DNA from: Monilinia fructicola
Lineage: Eukaryota > Ascomycota > Leotiomycetes > Helotiales > Sclerotiniaceae
Direction of reading: 5' to 3'
Length of the DNA: 64,000 nt
Assembly (NCBI GenBank): GCA_008692225.1
Contig: VICG01000004.1
Span: 992,501-1,056,500, forward strand
Position 1 is the first letter of the stretch; every line of letters starts with the position of its first letter. Made by a program: the position numbers and the translations under genes. The notes below the pieces were generated by a model. That model was not told the DNA's origin. It did not search any database and saw nothing but the letters and a program-made list of their open reading frames with translations. This document shows, piece by piece, positions 47,238 to 57,363 of this stretch.

Positions 47238-48884
47238 TCAAGATTGTTTTTGTCCCAACTCCAAATCACCTTCATACTCATCGTCCCAATCCGAACTCGT
47301 ACCGGCAATCCTCTTCCCCACAAAAATTCCTACAGCAGTTCCAATACTAGCAACTAGAAACCATCCCTCAAACCAAGTTTCTACAAATCCCGGCTCCAAA
47401 GGACTACCCAATGCGTCGCTCACCACACTTTTCATTTCAGATGGAAGGTTACTCCTAAGAAGTAGAGCGCTGGAAATCACATACATGGCGCTAATTTGTG
47501 CGATGATGAGTGCCAGATTCGCTTGAGCTTGGTAGAGGAGCGAGGGAGAGATCTTGGTAAGCATATGGAAGGTTTGAAGTACAGAATTGAAGGAAGCGAA
47601 AAGGATCACGGCGGATAGGAGAAAGGATATTTGGCGAGACCATGCTAGCTGATCGAAAGCTGGGTTCACGTGTTTGGCAAATAGAGAAAGGATACGATTG
47701 ACCGGATCCGTGGTCGAGGAACTGAAAGATGCTGGATCAGCTGGAAAGGCAAGACGTCGAAGTACAGCCAAACTGGTTGTTCCAATACGATATATACAGT
47801 AGAGCGAAAATGCATAAGAGATCGGCGTGAAGACGATTTTACCGAGAGGTGAAGATGACCGTTGCTTTGATGCGTAACGATTCTGCAGCATTGAAAGCGA
47901 GGTCGAGAGACTTAAAGCCATAGATGAAAGTCCAGATATCTCCAATTCCAGAGACTTCAACTCCTGAACGTCAGCGTTTCCACGTATAGTTCCAATGACT
48001 TTCGTCATGAATCCTTCAGCTGGATGGTCGTTAACTTTGCGTCGAAGAGCTCTCAACCGACTTCTTTTCACAGCCAGCATGTCATTTGTGGCATCTAGAC
48101 CTGCCTGCTTCCGCGCAATGTCAGCTTCCGAAACAGGTTTCGGCCTCGCACCAAATGTTTGCCAGGGAGCAGAGACGGCGGCAAACCCAGAAAGAAGTGC
48201 CATCAAAGAGATCCCAATAATGCCAACCCTGTCCAAGCAAGCCTCACTAATTCCTTTGCCCGGTACAGATGCCATGGTATGGATATATGTTCCCGGTACC
48301 CCTTTCCCCAGCCACCAAAACCCCATCAGCCATATTGTAAAACCAACAGCTTGGAGAAGCCAAGCAGCTGTTGAGAATCCTCCTTTCTTCGATGCCCTGA
48401 ATTTCCATCCGAACCCAGTAATAATGGATTGTAGTTCGAGAAATGGTATAAGAACAACGAGTAGGAACAAAAGTGTAGGGACAGTAATTTTGAGCGCAAA
48501 CGCCCTTGCCGCAGGGTTTAAATAATTCGAAATTTCGCAAAGGATCAATTCTGCAAGAACTGTTGCCAATGCGATCGTAGTAGAAAAGGAAATAGCAATG
48601 GCCTTCCTCCTTGCAGTCTTCTGGCCGTATTCTCTGTGTGATTGTCGCAAACTTGGAGGGGCATTACTAGGAAGGTAATGAAGTTGATCTTCCTTGGGTT
48701 GTTGTAGACCAGCTAGTAAAGGGAAGAGCTTCTGGAGAACGACTAGAGTAACAACAAGAAAAGTGAGAATCAAAGGAATCGAAGAGGAGGCGAGTGTCGA
48801 GAATGAAGCGGAGCTCAAAGAGCGATTTTGATGAACCGGCATGACGCAGGCATCATCGCATTTGTCGTCTGGCAGTATCGGCAT
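47238..48884 (-). CDS. Golgi pH regulator / GPR89-GTG family membrane protein
   Basis: Multi-pass protein homologous to Golgi pH regulator (GPHR/GPR89) and plant GTG proteins, a proposed anion channel of the Golgi/ER. Single exon, 548 residues. About nine hydrophobic segments are visible, the first at residues ~35-58 (LILTFLVVTLVVLQKLFPLL). The region FLELQSIITGFGWKF followed by the WLGKGVP loop matches the N-terminal GPHR domain. Then come GISLMALLSGFAAVSAPW and a cytosolic coiled-coil loop (DIARKQAGLDATNDMLAVKR). The C-terminal domain (ABA_GPCR-type) ends with VISSALLLRSNLPSEM and GFVETWFEGWFLVASIGTAV. The C-terminal tail is acidic. Confidence 0.92.
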   Translation of the reverse strand: MPILPDDKCDDACVMPVHQNRSLSSASFSTLASSSIPLILTFLVVTLVVLQKLFPLLAGLQQPKEDQLHYLPSNAPPSLRQSHREYGQKTARRKAIAISFSTTIALATVLAELILCEISNYLNPAARAFALKITVPTLLFLLVVLIPFLELQSIITGFGWKFRASKKGGFSTAAWLLQAVGFTIWLMGFWWLGKGVPGTYIHTMASVPGKGISEACLDRVGIIGISLMALLSGFAAVSAPWQTFGARPKPVSEADIARKQAGLDATNDMLAVKRSRLRALRRKVNDHPAEGFMTKVIGTIRGNADVQELKSLELEISGLSSMALSLSTSLSMLQNRYASKQRSSSPLGKIVFTPISYAFSLYCIYRIGTTSLAVLRRLAFPADPASFSSSTTDPVNRILSLFAKHVNPAFDQLAWSRQISFLLSAVILFASFNSVLQTFHMLTKISPSLLYQAQANLALIIAQISAMYVISSALLLRSNLPSEMKSVVSDALGSPLEPGFVETWFEGWFLVASIGTAVGIFVGKRIAGTSSDWDDEYEGDLELGQKQS

Positions 48885-49675
48885 TGATTGCTTGGGTAGA
48901 TTAGGTATCTACCTTTGCATGGTAGATGCCAATAGATGCAAATGTTATTGAGGTAAAGACAGAGATGTTTTTCCACAAATTTGAGGTTTGATCAAAGTGT
49001 CAAAGTGTCAAAGTGTCAACTTGATGTGTTTCTGTCTATTATTTGCATTGAATGATGAAACTAGGAACCTGGAAGTCCTGCAGGTTCAAGAAAGGGCGAT
49101 TGGGGGACCGCGCGTCCGAAACTGATAAGATTGTGATAATCTCCACGTGATTCTACACAACAAAGGAGGGGTGCACTAATTTTAGGATGACCCAAATTAG
49201 ACGACTGGGTATTTCCGAGGTTCTTTTTCTGTGGGTCACCGGTAGTTCTAGACAACAAGCTAGACTCAAACTCTGACACGCTCTTCATTCTCCTGCTACA
49301 GTATTCACCACACAAGGTATGGATGTATCTACACCACAAAACTGCAAGTCACCCACCCCCCAGCCATCTACATCTACGGTGAAAGTCACCATTGTGGTCT
49401 GATCAATTTACAAATCCTAAGTAAAAACAGACCAACCTTCAGGGGTATCCGGAGCAGCAAGATACCTAAAACAGACACAGATATAGGTATCTGAGCATCA
49501 CCATCCGCAGAATGGCAAAGGCTCCTTGCTATAATCGTAACGCCTACTCATGCTAGTACGAAGCTCGGCCAACATAACAGCACTCGTCGATTTGTGACTC
49601 TGGAATGGATTGAACAATTGCCAGGCCAACAGGTCAACTTGTCCCTTGAGAAATTCCTTCTGTATCATCGTCCAT
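48885..49675. other. Intergenic region upstream of the Golgi pH regulator gene
   Basis: It should contain the promoter of the GPHR gene and the 3' UTR of the RRM gene. A short tandem of CAAAGTGT (three units at about 48994-49018) is visible. A 92-codon minus frame at 49061-49339 has no motif. Confidence 0.55.
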
Positions 49676-51455
49676 TTAGACAACAAGTCCGATCCGAGGA
49701 ATTGTTTGCAAAACTGGAGCGCTCATACTATCAGTATCTGACTCTGATCCATCATCCTCCCTATCAATATCAAGAAGTTGAAAGCGATTGACCAGAGGAG
49801 TCCGGCTCTTCTTGGCGGCAGGATTTTCGGATTGGAAACTTTGACGTCTCTCCAGAGGGGCTGCACATTCATCGTTATCCCAATCAATTTTTGAACCTTT
49901 ATAAGTGCTGAAGAAGAGTTAGTGAGCTCTAAAGTGATGGCCGACCCCAGCATACCTGCGACTCATCATGCAAGTGCGAGCAAACATTGCATTATGAACA
50001 GAATTTGTTGAGATGAAAGCATTGGAACCATCGAAAGTAACCTTGATTACGACGAGATTGTGGATATGCTCAAGATCATCACGAATAACCTCCTCGGTAT
50101 GCTTAGGGTTACAGTTGTGAACGACAAGGTTCCTCGTGGCTCCAATGCCTACTTTATTTGCGACATGACCCGGTAGAATAAACTGTCTATCATTCCATCG
50201 AATATCGACCTACTGCGCGTCAGTTTCGGTCCCGAATGCAGGGTTAGAAAATCCCACCCTCTTCGAACGAATATACAAGTCATTGCGTTTGACAAAGCGA
50301 AAGAACTCATTGGCATGGGCCTGTTCCAGAAATGATACATTCACAACATTGTCATGAGGGCGAAGATAGATATCCAACAACATTCCCCCCCTAACAGCAT
50401 CACAAATGTCTGCATGGGTAGTACCCTCTGGTAGATTGAACAATTGCACGGTGCGCTGAGCAAACTTGTCATAAGTTGGACGCTGAAACCTGGTCTGCGA
50501 GTTGTTTCCACTTCCAAAAATGAAGGTATCAGCGCCATCCGGACTATTAAAGTGGTCGTCGTAGTCATTGCTATGAAAATAATTTGGAGACTCTTGATAT
50601 TGGAAGCTACTGTTTTGAAAACCGTTGCCGTTGCCGTTTCCGTTGTTTTTGCCATTGCCGCTATATCCACGAGGGCGACGGGGAAGGAGTGTGATATTTC
50701 GAGGTGTGCCGTACGTATAAGCTTGATGACCAGTACTTTCTTGAGTCGATAGAGCTGGATTTTGTGTCATGAAGGCAGTACTGTTGTCTGGATCTTCATG
50801 AGTCGCAGGAATAGTCAAGGCACCGTTCTCACCCGCATCCGTATCATCCTTAATCAGAAGCTGCAGAGCTGACATTACTAACGAGAAATAGGTAGGTGTC
50901 TTGATGTCGCGATAAAACTCACCTTCAAAGTTCCCTCTGCAATTCCACCTCTATAAAGGTTGCGTCGTAGATTTTCTAGATTATTGATTCAGTCCCTCGT
51001 ACAAATCATATCGAGATCTCTCATATGAATTCACAGGTATCATACCATATTCACGGGCAGATTGTATCTAGCACATGAGTGAGTATCAGTTTGGGGTTTG
51101 TCTGAATTCATAACTTGTAAGATTCTTACCAAAACTTCATGATCCTTCTTGGATATTGTGACCTTGTCAGAAGTGTGAGAGGTAGTAAAATCGCTGTTCT
51201 CCGACGTGTGCTACATATAAACAATAAGTATTCGAAGCTTCATCCATTTGTTTGAAAGATATATCAATATCAGCTTCAATATCCACATACAAATTGAGCT
51301 CTATTGTGGGGGAAACGGTCAGTGATCCGATTCATATATAGCTCAGATATTTCGAACAGGGTTTGAAGAATAGATGATGGATGATTGAATTACCTCCTCA
51401 GTAAAGTTTCCAGATATATCTTTTCAATAGTAACCATGGAATTATCAGATGCCAT
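49676..51455 (-). CDS. Nrd1-like RNA-binding protein with two visible RRMs, eight exons including a 10-nt microexon
   Basis: RRM protein related to fission-yeast Nrd1-type negative regulators of differentiation. Model: 51394-51455, 51291-51300, 51130-51210, 51046-51067, 50919-50975, 50258-50877, 49956-50209, 49676-49907; 1338 nt and 445 residues. The 5' exons join to TLLRRAQFHTSENSDF, IQSAREYENLRRNLYRGGIA and MSALQLL, the family N-terminus. RRM one starts QRTVQLFNLPEGTTHADICD; RRM two starts ATRNLVVHNCNPKHTEEVIR. Nrd1 proteins usually have further RRMs, and here the end is acidic and disordered (DIDREDDGSESDTDS), so this may be a short form. The exon 5 donor (GTTTTA) is weak. The stronger GTGAGT four bases earlier breaks the frame, so that junction is uncertain. 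Confidence 0.75.
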
Positions 51456-51911
51456 CTTGAAGGAAGCTCAGCCTTCTTGTTGAATACAATCAAGTACTCC
51501 TCAACTGATTTTTATGAGTCTTGGATGAAAGAAACAAATGATTGATAGATGGACAGGCAGATAGCTAGAATGATAGATAGCTTGAATGAACGAATGAACA
51601 ATTGATTGATTGATGAAGGTATAATCATTTTCCACCCACGCATTACTTGATTTGGCCCAAAAGGTATCAACAGTTGGAAAGGAAAGGCCGCTCTCACCTG
51701 CATGGATGGATGGTCATGGCCAGAGAGCGCCAAGCTATAAGCAGTCAAGCCTCATCGTTTACATTTAGACCTCCAACCCAATCATCATATCTCATCATCT
51801 TTCTGGGGCGCTGCAGCTAAACTTTAAAGCTTTGACAGTGGAGGGTGGGCATATCAAGTGGATACGGTGTTTATTTATATATATAAGCAAGCTTCCATTC
51901 CCACCACTGAG

Positions 51912-51955
51912 CACTCCCATCCCATCCACTCCCATCCCATCCACTCCCATCCCAT
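51912..51955. repeat. 15-bp tandem repeat, three copies
   Basis: Unit CACTCCCATCCCATC repeated almost three times, read directly. Confidence 0.85.
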
Positions 51956-52145
51956 TGCCTTTCGATATCAATCCTCCTATCTGAAGTGCATGACCGTTTT
52001 TGCTGGGGTCAATATTGAAACACTACCTCATCCATATATCCATATATCCATACATCCATACATCCATACTTACTCGAATACGAGCTTCAAACATGCGAGG
52101 TGTTAACTTCGATACCAGTTCTTTTCAACTTCGATATACATACTG

Positions 52146-52169
52146 AACAAACAAACAAACAAACAAACA
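52146..52169. repeat. (AAAC)n microsatellite
   Basis: Six AAAC/ACAA units in a row in intergenic DNA. Confidence 0.85.
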
Positions 52170-52931
52170 TACCCCTTTCTTTCCCTTCTACTGCAGTGCG
52201 AGTGAAGGCTGAATGAAAGCGGCTAAATCTCAAATTGGTTGATCGGAATGCTAAATGGGGGACTTCCGAGTTCGGGTAGCTCCCTGCTTGCAATCTGCAG
52301 CCCTACATGGAGGGATATACTTTTTGAGTTAATGAGGTACAAAAAAGTGGGTGGGTAGATTATGTAGACGGCAGTGCTAGTGCTAGTGCCAGGGGACCTA
52401 TATTTTTTGGCTATCATCATAATACAGTTGGGTATCAGTGAGTATGTGTGATTGATCAGAAATAACCTTGGAACGACGTTACAACAATGTGAAGTTATTG
52501 GAGTCATCGGAGGGGCGACCCCTCACCCAGTGGTGTACTCGGAAGCTTAAACTCCTTTATAGTTTGAGTAATTGGATTTCTGGTAAGCTACTGTTAGGAA
52601 CTAAAAAGAAACAACCGTTGGACCATGAAATTAGATTCTCGCTCCTTTTGTTCCTTTTATTCCTTTTATTCCTTTATCTCTTCATTTGTCTCTCCATATA
52701 TCTGCCAATCCAGCTTTCACGGATCTTTGTTCAATATGCTTTGTAAACAAGCATGCATAGAAGCAAGTCCACCCCTCTCCCCCCCTTGCATGATTGATAA
52801 CAGTTGAATCCCAGCGAAGGTCTAAACACCCCAAAGCAAGCTCACAATACCCCTCATTCAGCCACCCAACTAGACACTTGATCCCTATCGCATATCATAT
52901 CTCCACCAACACCCCCACCAACACCTCCACC

Positions 52932-53276
52932 ATGACCACTCCCTGCACCCGCGCTCCCAACACCCAATCCGACGCCCAATGGCTCCACGACATGGGCTAC
53001 CTCAACGGCATCCAAGACTTCATGACAGACTACGGCTTTACCCACGACGAGCAAGACCGTCGCGACGCCCTGAACCTCATCCGACAATTCCGAAACGAAC
53101 ACCAAGCAGCGTGGGAGAAGCTGCACCATCAAACGCCGCACGCGCTCCGCAACCGAAAATCGCAACTCGCGCACGAGAAGCGTCGCCCTGCCTTCTGGCA
53201 CGGCGATCCCAGTTGCCAGGAACCCCCCCCCCCCCCCGAGGAACCATCCTCCCGGGCGCGCGAAGCAGCAGCGTGA
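52932..53276 (+). CDS. Small hypothetical protein, 114 residues
   Basis: Unrecognised. An ATG in good context (CCACCATGACC) opens a GC-rich frame unlike its AT-rich surroundings and with coding-like third positions. The protein starts MTTPCTRAPNTQSDAQWLHD, then MGYLNGIQDFMTDYGF and a charged helical middle (DEQDRRDALNLIRQFRNEHQ). The end has a proline run coded by a C15 tract (53223-53237), so the last 25 residues depend on the exact tract length. No signal peptide or membrane segment. It could be a soluble helical protein, and the function is unknown. Confidence 0.55.
   Translation: MTTPCTRAPNTQSDAQWLHDMGYLNGIQDFMTDYGFTHDEQDRRDALNLIRQFRNEHQAAWEKLHHQTPHALRNRKSQLAHEKRRPAFWHGDPSCQEPPPPPEEPSSRAREAAA
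53223..53237. repeat. C15 homopolymer inside the small hypothetical gene
   Basis: Fifteen cytosines in a row, coding five prolines in the called frame. It is prone to length change. Confidence 0.9.
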
Positions 53277-53971
53277 GAGGGATTCGAGATCCCCGAGGAA
53301 AAATTTCCGGAGGAAAACAGCATGAAGGATAGGAGAAGTTCTGCATCTCCCTGCCTGTTGGGTGATGATGACGTATTTTTTTCTTCTTCATGACGGGTAA
53401 TGGTATTTGCTCTATGGCGTTGATAAAAGAAAGACATTTACAAGTAGAGTAAAGCACAATGCTTTCTCACATCCACCGGGATTGAGTTTCACGGAAGCAA
53501 GATCGTCGTCCCATGTGATGGCAGATGCTCAATGAAGTGATTGATACATGTTCATTTTTAACACAATATAATACACACAGACAACCCTCACTATTCTTCC
53601 TCATCTCATCGCATCGCATCTCACCTCCCCTCTCCAAAAGAGCATGCAGATTCAATTCATCATTCATCTCAGCCGATTCCAGCCAAGTCTCTCTAAGTAA
53701 ATCCTCGCAACAAATGCTATCTCACAAAACAGAATAGGAGAGTGAAGTTTGTTTTTTTGCCTTATTCTTAGCTTACTCGCTTGTTTGCTTCCTTCGCCAT
53801 TCGTTTGGCAAGTTTGACCCCCCCCCCCCCCCCAGGCCTCATGACCTTTCTTTCCTTCCTCCCACTGTCCCATAACAGGATAACTTATCAATGGATGAAA
53901 CCATCCTATACTGATCCCTTCCTTTGAATGCTTCTCTAGCGCCAGAGTATCTTATCTCTAAATGGAAGTCC
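53277..53971. other. Intergenic region, small hypothetical gene to m-AAA protease
   Basis: Two 3' ends face each other. It contains a second C-homopolymer (C17 at 53818-53834). No gene recognised. Confidence 0.6.
53818..53834. repeat. C17 homopolymer
   Basis: Seventeen cytosines in a row in the 3' flank of the m-AAA protease gene. Confidence 0.9.
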
Positions 53972-56707
53972 TCATGCAAGAGGACTAGGATCCTCGGTCG
54001 GAGAATCTGTACTCTCAGTCGCCGGTGGAGGTGGCGCACTCTTTCCCAGAGATCCCCCACCAAAATATTTAACAAAATCCTTATTCTCATCAAATGGTCT
54101 CGGTCCCAGCAACCTCACCATATCATCTCTACCCAAAACTTCCTTGCTCAAGAGTTCCTCGGCAATAATACCAACTTCCGCCTTCTTCTCCACCAGTAAA
54201 TTTCGGCATTTCTCATATGCCTCATCAACGATACGTCGTACCTCTTGATCGATAGTTTGGGCCGTAGATTCGGCAAAAGGTTTCATGAGTTGGTTCTCTC
54301 TATCAGTCTCGAAATGGAGAGGGCCGAGTTTCTTGGACATGCCCCATTTAGTTACCATGGCGGTAGCCATACGAGTAACTTTGTTGAAATCGTCGCTAGC
54401 ACCACTGGTGACGGTTTCGAAATGAAGTTCTTCGGATACACGTCCACCAAGAGTCATAGCCATACGGTCCATGAGTTGGTTTGACGTTCATGAGATAGGT
54501 ATCACCGGCAGGAAGGTATTGTGCATATCCAAGGGCGCCTTGACCACGGGGAATGATAGAAACCTTGAGAAGTGGATCGGCCCACTTGAAGTACCACCCG
54601 CAAATAGCGTGGCCTGCTTCGTGATAGGCGACTGTCTTCTTTTCTTCCGGTGATAGAACAAGAGATCTCTTCTCGAGACCACCAATGACACGCTCGATGG
54701 CTTGTTCGAAGTGCAACATGGCAACAGATTTGGCCTGTGTTCGGGCAGCTATTTACGTCAGTACCAAGAGAAAAATTGAACCAGGAATAACTCACCAATC
54801 AAAGCAGCTTCATTGACACAGTTGGCGATGTCAGCACCAGAGAATCCAGGAGTCAAGGCTGACAATCTTCCAGTCAAGTATTCAATGTTCTCGTTTGTGA
54901 CAATCTTGCCAAGTGAACCTTGAAGATCTGCTTTCTGCCATCCATCGTTGGCCTATCAATAGATATGTGTCTGTCGAAACGACCAGGTCGCATGAGAGCC
55001 TTGTCAAGTACGTCGGGTCTGTTAGTACCAGCAAGAACAACAATTTGCTCAGTTGTATTGAAACCGTCCATCTCAGTCAATATTTGATTGAGCGTAGCTT
55101 CCCGTTCATCGTTTCCACCTCCCGAAAATCCACCGGACTTGCCACGAGACTTTCCGATAGCATCAATCTCATCAATGAATATGATACACGGAGTACTCTT
55201 TCTTGCCATGGCAAAAAGGTCCCGAACTCTCGATGCTCCAACACCCACGAACATCTCAACAAACTCGGAACCGCTAACACTGAAGAATGGAACTTGGGAT
55301 TCACCTGCCGTTGCCTTTGCCAGTAAAGTTTTACCAGTACCTGGTGGTCCAGATAAAATAGCGCCACGTGGAATTTTAGCACCTAAGCGTTGGAATTGCT
55401 CCGGTGTTTTCAAGAAGGAAACAAACTCCATAATTTCTAGCTTTGCTTCGTCCATACCGGCAACATCCTTGAACTTGACTTTCACATCAGTCTCATGGTT
55501 GAATTGCTTCGCTCGACTCTTTCCCATTCCAAAAATTCCACTATTGCCTCCAGCGCCTGCTGAAGCACGTCTTGACATGTAGAAGATGGCACCAATAAAT
55601 AGAAGCGTAGGTCCGAAAGTGTAGATAAGAGCCCATGTGTCACCATCACTCGCGTAACTAATTGGAATCCTCTCCGAGCTGGGTATTCCTAGCTCGTTTT
55701 GTGCTTGTTCCATTCGTTGCTCGAATCCATCAGCAGAACCTATCGTAAAATAGTAATGGAAGTTGGGGTTGCCGGCAGGTGAGTCGGGATACATAGCTGC
55801 GGCCGCTTCAGTATGGAGATCAACTCGAACCTTCTGACTGTTGACCACAGTTAACCTCTTGACCAATCCTTTGTCGAAGAAGTTATTTCGGAATTCCTGA
55901 AACGTGATATCCTTCTTGTTGTTGCCTGGGAAGAGTGTTTGCCATAAAAAGTATGTAGCGAATGATCCAATCAATAAAGTCGTGGTGTCAAGTTTCATAT
56001 CCGAGGGATTACCAAAATTGAACCCCTCCTGCTTGTAGTCTTTCTTCCCACTGCCATGCTCCCGTCTCTGCCCCCCCTTGTTGCCATCAAAAGAACCTTT
56101 CGGTGCATTTGAATAGAAATTTGTTCCTTGCGACCGGATCTTCGCAGCCGTCCAAGCCATCTGTAACACCAGTTTTGTAAATCTTGCAGCCTCCGACAAA
56201 GTCAATGGTCTACCCTTCACTTCGCGCATCAAATCTCTCAACTCGGATGGTACCCCTGTCTTTTTGATCGCCTCCATAGATGCCTTCAATTCTGTGGTTT
56301 GTCTTTTCCCGAACTGCATAGACGCAATCACTTGCTCTAGCTGTTTTATCTCCTCGTCCGTCAACTTCACATACCCCTCCACCAGCGGTGACTCAGTCGG
56401 TTCCGCGCCACTTTCTGAGGAAGACAAGGGAGTCTTGCCATCGTAAAGATTTTCGGTCCCGGGGGCAGATTTGGAGGGTGGCTCCGAGGATTTTTGTTTT
56501 TTCGACTCTACCTCCGACTCATCCTTCTGCGTGTCCTTGTCCGGCTTTGGCGGTCCAGTGGCAAAGGTGGCGCGCCCTCTGTGCAGCTATCCGCGACCGT
56601 AATAAAGGGGCAGTCGATGATATACGGAGGGAGTTTCGAGCGGCGGATTGAATGGTGGTCTGAGAAATTCTAGCAAGAGAGCTGCATTGCCGTAATATCG
56701 ATGTCAT
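53972..56707 (-). CDS. Mitochondrial m-AAA protease subunit (Yta12/Afg3 family), three frameshifts
   Basis: ATP-dependent zinc metalloprotease of the inner mitochondrial membrane, for quality control and ribosomal protein processing. Exon 1 is 54796-56707 and exon 2 is 53972-54748 (47-nt intron). A Ser/Arg-rich presequence ([20 protein letters not shown]) leads to [13 protein letters not shown]. Two membrane segments flank the intermembrane domain. The AAA module has GPPGTGKT (Walker A), [16 protein letters not shown] (Walker B) and [20 protein letters not shown] (SRH). The protease site is HEAGH. One-base shifts occur within 56520-56589 (extra base), near 54908-54914 (missing base) and in TTT 54480-54482 (extra base). 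Corrected, 2688 nt and 895 residues. I could not decide between the Yta12 and Afg3 subunits. Three shifts in one gene raise the possibility of a pseudogene. Confidence 0.93.
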
Positions 56708-57363
56708 GCTTGGCTAGAGCTGTTCGTGTGGTATTTGGGAGATAAACGTGGTCTGGAGTCACTAAGAATGACTTGCCGTGACTTTGACCACTATTTGAGA
56801 GAATTGAAGAGTATGTTCGCGGTGGTTTGTGGTTGTTGGAGTCAGAGGTGGGAGGCAAATGGTTATGATGCTTCGATTAAGCTTGGTTGATTACAACACT
56901 AGCGCAATTTTGGTATCGAGACTCAAATATTCAATCTCAGACCTCGGAATTATTTATCAACCAATAAAACCATGGAAATCAAAATGAATAAAAACAAAAT
57001 CATAATTCAAGCTTAATACCCATCTCATATCAATTGTGCTGGTTTCTAGATCCACGGGTATATTGAAAATAGACTACTGCAGAGGTATTCTCCTAACGCA
57101 TCATAATACATAGATTAGGCATATGGAAGCCATACGAAATCTGAGGAGAGTAATAGTTTACACCCATTCTTATAAAACTCTTGAAAACGAAATCCAACCG
57201 TTCCCAAGCCAGATGAGTCCTACCAAGGAACACCATAATCACCATGCAAAATAAGTCCTTTATGATTCCGTAATCTGGTTCACTTCTAATCCCCCCTATA
57301 CCCAGTACCATCATAACACCTTGCCCTCTTAAATCCTTCGTTAGAAACGCCAAAATTCCTAGA
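56708..57363. other. Intergenic region, m-AAA protease promoter and Zn-cluster gene 3' end
   Basis: 656 bp, AT-rich, no gene supportable. A minus frame of 62 codons (56670-56858) overlaps the 5' leader of the protease gene and is not called. Confidence 0.6.

Larger units (their letters stand above)
51456..52931. other. Intergenic region with several short tandem repeats
   Basis: No gene supportable. It holds a 15-bp tandem repeat, CATC/ATCCATAT-type repeats at about 52030-52070 and an AAAC microsatellite. The left end should be the promoter of the RRM gene. Confidence 0.55.

Noticed and set aside
47995..48525. 176-codon + frame opposite the Golgi pH regulator gene
   Set aside because: Antisense shadow of a well-supported 548-residue coding sequence.
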